A DNA stretch of 64,000 bases, taken from NCBI GenBank assembly GCA_037349315.1, contig JBAIAC010000059.1, forward strand, positions 6,908,001 to 6,972,000, written 5' to 3'. The translations under genes were made by a program, and so were the position numbers. Below, piece by piece: positions 59,189 through 64,000 of this stretch (position 1 is the stretch's first letter; each line of letters begins with the position of its first letter). The notes below the pieces were generated by a model. The model was not told the origin of the DNA. It ran no database searches and saw only the letters and a program-made list of their open reading frames with translations. Origin of the DNA: Chelydra serpentina. Taxonomy: Eukaryota; Chordata; Testudines; Chelydridae.

Positions 59189-59484
59189 GGGCAGGTCTTC
59201 ACTACCCACCAGATCGGCAGGTAGTGATCGATCTATCGGGGATCGATTTATTGTGTCATTGTCTAGACACAATAAATCGATCCCCGAACGCGCTCCCCGT
59301 CGACTTGAACTCCAGCTCGCAAGAGGCAGAAGCGAAGTCGATGGGGGAGCGGCAGCGGTAGACTCGCCGCTGAGAGGACGGCCAGGTAAGTCGACCTAAC
59401 ATACGCCGACTTCAGCTACGCTATTCACATAGCTGAAGTTGCGTATCTTAGGTTGACTCCCCGCACTCCAGTGTAGACCAGGGG
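59189..59484. mobile_element. Harbinger-type MITE with TAA duplication
   Basis: Ends GGGCAGGTCTTCACTACC and 'ccagtgtagaccagggg', with TAA on both sides (59186-59188, 59485-59487). Internal palindrome around 'gtgtcattgtctagacacaa', and 'tgaagttgcgtatcttaggt' near the end, as in 30706-31001. The two are the same family. Confidence 0.85.
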
Positions 59485-59487
59485 TAA

Positions 59488-60182
59488 GTCTCTGTATACT
59501 GTGATGCACTGGTACAGCCACCAAAGTTCAAACCCTATTGTGAGCATTTTGGGAAGGAAAGGGGACAGTCTCGTACTTTAACATATCCCTTCTAGAAACA
59601 GGGGTCAGCCACGGAGAGTTTGGAGAGTACTAGAATACATTGTACCAGCAGTTCGCTAAAGTTGCTGCTTCCAACTTCTGAGTGATAGCCTCTTTGGGAA
59701 AAATAAATAAATAAAAAATACCACCCTTTTCCTATTCGTTTCAAATCTGCCATTATTCTGCCTCACTCTCACAGTGTATGTTGAATAAGGAAAACGTTTT
59801 TATAAACTGAGGAGGATCAGGAGACTGGCGTGTTACTTTGGCACGTGACGGTCAATGCAGGAAACCACCCATTTTTGTCCTTACTTCAACCCAAAATCAG
59901 AGAAGTGACACGTGTTTGATCTCTCAACCAAGTTTCCAGCAAACGTTTCTTCATTTAAACAAAACTACCATGAGGTCAGTCATAATTAGACGTCACTGAA
60001 AGGGTTGGGACTGCAATTGCAGTGGGACTACAGATTGTGAAAGATCAGCACAGGCAGAGCTCGTCAATGGATCATGCACATCTCCTGGCTGAACTACCCG
60101 GCCTCTACATTTTTCTGCTCTGTTCAAGCTTTAATATGGATATATTTTTTTAAAAATCTTAAATAAATAGTTACTCTATTAC
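59488..60182. other. MICAL2 intron, no gene seen
   Basis: Between the MITE and the LIM exon; no repeat recognised with confidence. Confidence 0.5.
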
Positions 60183-60369
60183 CTTCTTCGACATCAAAAG
60201 CATAGATTGCTAGGCGGAGCGTTGTAGAACATACATCGCACTTAAAGCATTCCCTATGAAAGAAGTGGCCCTCTGCACTCAGCCGCTCCATGACATATAC
60301 ACGTTTCTTGCAGAAATAACAGATGTCACTGCCACCTATAGTCTGAGGAAATTCTTTTCGCAGAGATCC
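60183..60369 (-). CDS. MICAL2: MICAL2 LIM-domain first half exon
   Basis: A 187-bp exon carrying seven of the eight zinc sites or nearby residues of a LIM domain. After [15 protein letters not shown] comes [20 protein letters not shown], then [20 protein letters not shown] and YAFDVEE. Visible ligands are C-x2-C (CYFC), H-x2-C (HREC) and C-x2-C (CDVC); the final C-x2-H comes from the next exon. LIM domains bind protein partners, and in MICALs this one separates the actin-oxidising monooxygenase-CH half from the C-terminal half. The acceptor is 'tttaacag' before 60369 and the donor GTAATA after 60183. It starts in phase 0 and ends in phase 1. [29 protein letters not shown] fits MICAL2. Confidence 0.95.
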
Positions 60370-62352
60370 CTGTTAAAGTAAAAGATTAAAACATAGGTAA
60401 AGTATTGTGTTGCCAGTCAACTACAGTACACACATATACTTCATCTAGTACATTGCGGCTTTATTAAATATCCCATCACATTCGCAATTTTACATACGTA
60501 CTTAAGATGAGTAGCTGCTGTCAACTTTTCTACTGTCTCCTCTTTGTACTCATTTAATAGGATACTTTATGTTTATACAACACTCAAAAGTTCTCATTTT
60601 ACTAAGACTTTTAAGGGACAAAGTTTCAGCTGGGCCTGCACCCAGCCTTCACACAAGATTGTGTGCGTGCATTCGCGTGTGCACACACACACTCTTGTAC
60701 TTGCACAGGTACAAGGTAATATTCACCCCCAACACCCTTTTGTTAAACTACAGCTTGCTGGTTCAAATGCTAACATTTGCATGCGTATAAGCATTAGTAG
60801 AGCTTAGGCAGATGTTTGCACCTGCAAAGCACAGACATAGGTATTTGGGGGCTAGGTGCTGAAAGTGTACATGCTAAAAACAAAAATCAACTCAACACAA
60901 CAGACACTCTTCTGAGGCAGATCTAGCCTCATGCTGTAAGTTCCACTGATGGAAACTGCCACTGTTACAAATGCCAGAGTATGAAATACTCTGCTAGTAT
61001 TTGAAAATATATTTATTTATACCTAACTGTTTCGAGGTTGTTGTTTTTCCTTAGATTGCCTGTACAAGTTTTTTCATTGCTTCTTTCCAAGGTACATTTA
61101 GAATACGTTAAAAATTGTGGTTTTAAAATATGGTATTAGCTACTGAAATCTTTTTTAAAATGTTAATGACATTCTTTATTTCCACAAGGTTTATTACTGA
61201 TGGATCCTTGTGTCTGCAAGGCCCATCAGGAACCAAACAGACCAAATTTGGTCATGCTTCAGTTTTCCCACAAAAGGGCACGTATGACAAGGCTGCAAAA
61301 GCAAACTCTATATTGTGTACCCTTATTCTACCTAGCTATGGGCCCACGCAGAACTGTCCCCTATGTATTACACAAGACAACGTAATCTGCATGATGGAGG
61401 AGGAGGTTGGGGCTTTGACAAGATATATATGGGCAACATGCAGACTATACCACCTAACCTCCAGATCCCCATCAGAAACCATTGTTTTGTGGTACAGCAC
61501 TTTTTGGTGTTAGCCACAATCAGGGCACAGTGCACTTCCATCTTATGCTTCCCTTCTAGCTGTGCATTTTGTGTGTGCTTATAAGTGCAAGTACCAATCA
61601 ACATTTGCTCCCTCCATCCCATTTGTCAAAATAGATTATTTCTATACACAAAATTTCCAAAATATACAAGCATACAAGTGAAAAAAGCAAGTCACAAATA
61701 TTATGTTAATGGAGTACTGACAGTGATGAACTATTGCTAAGTTGAAACAACTGCATATTAGTGCTTGCTAATAACTGAGCACCACCACATCACCACCTCA
61801 CTTTGCCTTTCAATACCTGACAACTCTGAACAGTAGAAGCACAAGTTGGAGAAGTGGAATAGGAAGTGGGGAAAGATGTAGCTGTGTCCAATGACTGGTT
61901 CTGAATGCAACACAATATTATCATAGTTTAGAACTGCTTTCTTCAAAAAGAAACATGAATTATTCAACATACATATGTGGAGCGTAACTGTACAAACATG
62001 CACTTTATTAAGCTTTCTTCAGAAACCACCTCTGATTAACAGCTGTCTTTACTTACTAGTTGCACTAGCAACTAAAATCTTGGGACCATCTACTAAATGT
62101 AAGATACAGAGGCAAGTAATAAAATATACTAGAAGCCCTGGTCTCTGACATTTGCAGAATATATCCATGTGTGCATATCTTTTGCTAATCAGCACCTATT
62201 TCTTGGAGAAGACTAAAAAAAAAAAGAAATGAAATTCCAGAATATGTAAGGACCAGAATTGTGCCAATTCGAGAATCTTAAATTGGGACAAGGATCCTGG
62301 AAATGTTACTCTTAAAATGAAGTTATTTGATTCTTTGTGGGTTTAGCCTTAC
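60370..62352. other. MICAL2 intron, no gene seen
   Basis: Open frames near 60544-60807 and 61130-61622 overlap in several frames and lack motifs and splice sites. Confidence 0.55.
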
Positions 62353-62460
62353 CAGTTCTGGGGAGGAAAACTGTGGCTTGGGCCTGTGGTCATTCACATA
62401 GAGATTGACAAGGACATCAGCCACAACACCTATTCCACGCGACACCTTCCCTACAGTCAT
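62353..62460 (-). CDS. MICAL2: MICAL2 exon between CH and LIM domains
   Basis: A 108-bp exon, 36 codons, phase 0 at both ends: [20 protein letters not shown] then [16 protein letters not shown]. The acceptor 'ttggttag' lies before 62460 and the donor GTAAGG after 62353. The first codon being ATG is coincidental, since the exon is preceded by an acceptor rather than a promoter. The VGKVS-GIG-A-VLVNLY-NDHRPK sequence is, from memory, the MICAL2/3 segment just before the LIM domain. Upstream exons (CH domain and FAD monooxygenase) should lie beyond 64000. Confidence 0.88.
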
Positions 62461-62556
62461 CTAACCAACAAAGGGAGAAGATGAAGAATAGAAGAGCCTT
62501 CATTATTTCCGAGAAAAGGATTGTATGAGAAAAGGACACAACTTATTTGAAAACAC

Positions 62557-62587
<31 letters not shown>

Positions 62588-63264
62588 AATGCAAGCAGTG
62601 ATAAAAACAGGCTGAAAATGAGAAAGAAAAAAGTCTAGCACAGTGTGGGTATTGCCATGCACTATCTACAAACAAAAGAAATTTGCTCCTTTTATTTTTA
62701 AGTAAAATATTTTTCTCCTTAATATGATGCTAATTTTCTAAAATGTAAATATTCCAAAGAGGATAGGAGGAATGGAAACTACAACTACACAAAGATTCAC
62801 CAATCTCAGAGCTTCATAAAACATTCCACAAAAGTTCAAAGGAAGCTCTGTAAGAAAATATATAGTTAAAATTGACAAAGTATTCATTCTTTTCCCACCT
62901 AACCACTTTTATATTAAGCAGTTGGTTCCAAGCCTCTCAAATTGTTTCTAATATCAAAATCATAAGATACATTTAACAACCCCGCAAACCTCTCCAAAAA
63001 CCAACCACCACCCTGAAGGTGATGCCAAAACAGACCACTGCAGCAAAAGCATAAATTCATATGAACAATATGAATTTATGGATTAACACAAGATAACAAA
63101 ACGAATTGAGGAAATGTAGGTTAGAAACTAGTAATGGCAGATTATAACTTCGTCTGCTCCTAACAGTTTTTAGTTATGACAAAATATTTTTAAGCGTATT
63201 GCATCAGTTATTAATGGTCTATTTGATTAAAACAAAATGCACAGAACTGACACTCTCACATATT
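62461..63264. other. MICAL2 intron, no gene seen
   Basis: Contains a CA microsatellite at about 62554-62587; otherwise AT-rich, no exon seen. Confidence 0.5.
62554..62587. repeat. (CA)n microsatellite
   Basis: About 34 bp of CA with a single G interruption near its start, roughly 95 bp upstream (in gene direction) of the 62353-62460 exon. Confidence 0.93.
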
Positions 63265-63355
63265 AGAGACACAAGGCAGGTCAGGTAATCTCTTGTTGGA
63301 CCAGTTACCTTCTCTCTCATATATCCTGGGACTCACATGACTACAACATTGCAAA
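63265..63355 (-). mobile_element. Penelope-like 3' tail fragment
   Basis: On the plus strand 'acacaaggcaggtcaggtaa', 'tctcttgttggaccagttac', then 'atatcctgggactcacatga' match the complement of the tail at 40560-40635, with divergence. Confidence 0.55.
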
Positions 63356-64000
63356 GAACTAGCGTCTATTGGTATTTTATGAGGATACATTAAATAACGA
63401 TTAGAAAGGAAACAGGTTGGCATCAATCTGCTTAATTCCACCATTTGCACCATGATGGTTAGGTTATTCTTAATTACATTTGTAAAATGAGCAGGACTGC
63501 AAGAACCATCCAGTCCCATGCTTACATCAGACAGCCTTTGTGAGCCACACTGTAGTTCTTCAGAACAATATTCTCAAGGCAAAAAAAAAAAAGAAAAGGT
63601 ATAACATCTGCCCTAACGTCATTATTAATTATTATTATTATATTAGAATAGAATAGAATTTCTAGTCTCTGCTTAAACCAACAACATTCACTTCAGCCTG
63701 AGCTGGGGCAGGTATTGAGTGATACCACAGAAGCAACTATGACTTGGGGAAGAAGTTACTCTGTTCTGGTAATAATGTATCAGCTGCTTGAGCTTTATTT
63801 CCTCTTAGTTCCTTACCCTGAAAACTTTTTGCCTAGTGAATTACAATTCCCCAGGAATTAGCCTATATGTAATTTTCTGTGCTCTCAATTTTATTTATTT
63901 TTTAATTTAGACTGAGTCTCCATTAATGCTCAATTTACAGTGGAGATCTTATGGAAAAATTCAGTACTTCATAGGAGGACAAAGGCACGGAAAAAATTAA
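63356..64000. other. Intron end of window, no gene seen
   Basis: A-rich and ATT-rich low complexity at 63577-63660; no exon or repeat recognised. Confidence 0.45.

Noticed and set aside
59172..59399. Small Arg/Ser-rich protein
   Set aside because: The frame is inside a Harbinger-type MITE with TAA flanks and consists of its palindromic interior.
1..64000. CRISPR arrays, operons, prophage or other prokaryotic systems
   Set aside because: Splice sites, SINEs, LINEs and MITEs throughout show a vertebrate genome. No regularly spaced direct repeats of CRISPR type were seen.

Overview
The window is animal nuclear DNA from an amniote, most probably a turtle. The evidence is its repeats: CR1 LINEs with ATTCTATGATTCTATGA tails, a tRNA-headed SINE with a CR1 tail, Penelope-like tails, hAT and Harbinger MITEs with intact target-site duplications, and an R2-type LINE. 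No bacterial or phage genes are present. The species assignment is inference.

The single host gene I recognise is on the minus strand and fits MICAL2, an actin-oxidising flavoprotein monooxygenase. Its visible exons, in transcription order, are 62353-62460 (linker before the LIM domain), 60183-60369 and 58155-58243 (together one complete LIM domain), 56554-56940 (an exon with a stop codon that encodes a hydrophobic C-terminal tail), 27283-27475 and 21696-21868 (acidic linker of a longer isoform). All have AG/GT splice sites and compatible phases. The 56.9 kb exon contains an internal GT donor (after 56841) whose phase matches the 27.5 kb exon. One alternative 5' splice site can therefore switch between a short tail-ending protein and a long protein. 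The monooxygenase and CH domains should lie beyond 64000, and the C-terminal end of the long form below position 1.

The rest is intron filled with mobile DNA. Positions 5400-9920 hold a nearly complete 4.5-kb PIF/Harbinger transposon: an apparently intact DDE transposase (minus strand) converges on a broken MYB/SANT-like gene (plus strand), which is interrupted by a hAT MITE. Positions 10935-13370 hold a decayed element encoding a cysteine-rich protein of a family I cannot name. Penelope-like GIY-YIG and tail fragments lie at 10.7, 16.8, 18.2-19.0, 26.2, 40.6 and 63.3 kb. Related short insertions at 31.2, 32.6 and 46.2 kb carry 10-14 bp target duplications, and two of them are 5'-inverted. 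LTRs lie at 20.5-21.4 and 24.7-25.1 kb. A hAT gene fossil lies at 33.3-33.7 kb and an R2-type 3' fragment at 34.5-35.8 kb. A 398-bp near-perfect hairpin (42689-43086) sits beside a CR1 LINE (43.2-44.3 kb), and a second CR1-clade fragment lies at 46.7-47.5 kb.

How the parts relate: the transposons are not known to work with MICAL2. Within the mobile fraction, the Harbinger transposase is a plausible mobiliser of the Harbinger-type MITEs at 24.4, 30.7, 40.7 and 59.2 kb, which have similar ends. Many repeat boundaries are approximate. Family names come from memory of consensus features, not from database searches.
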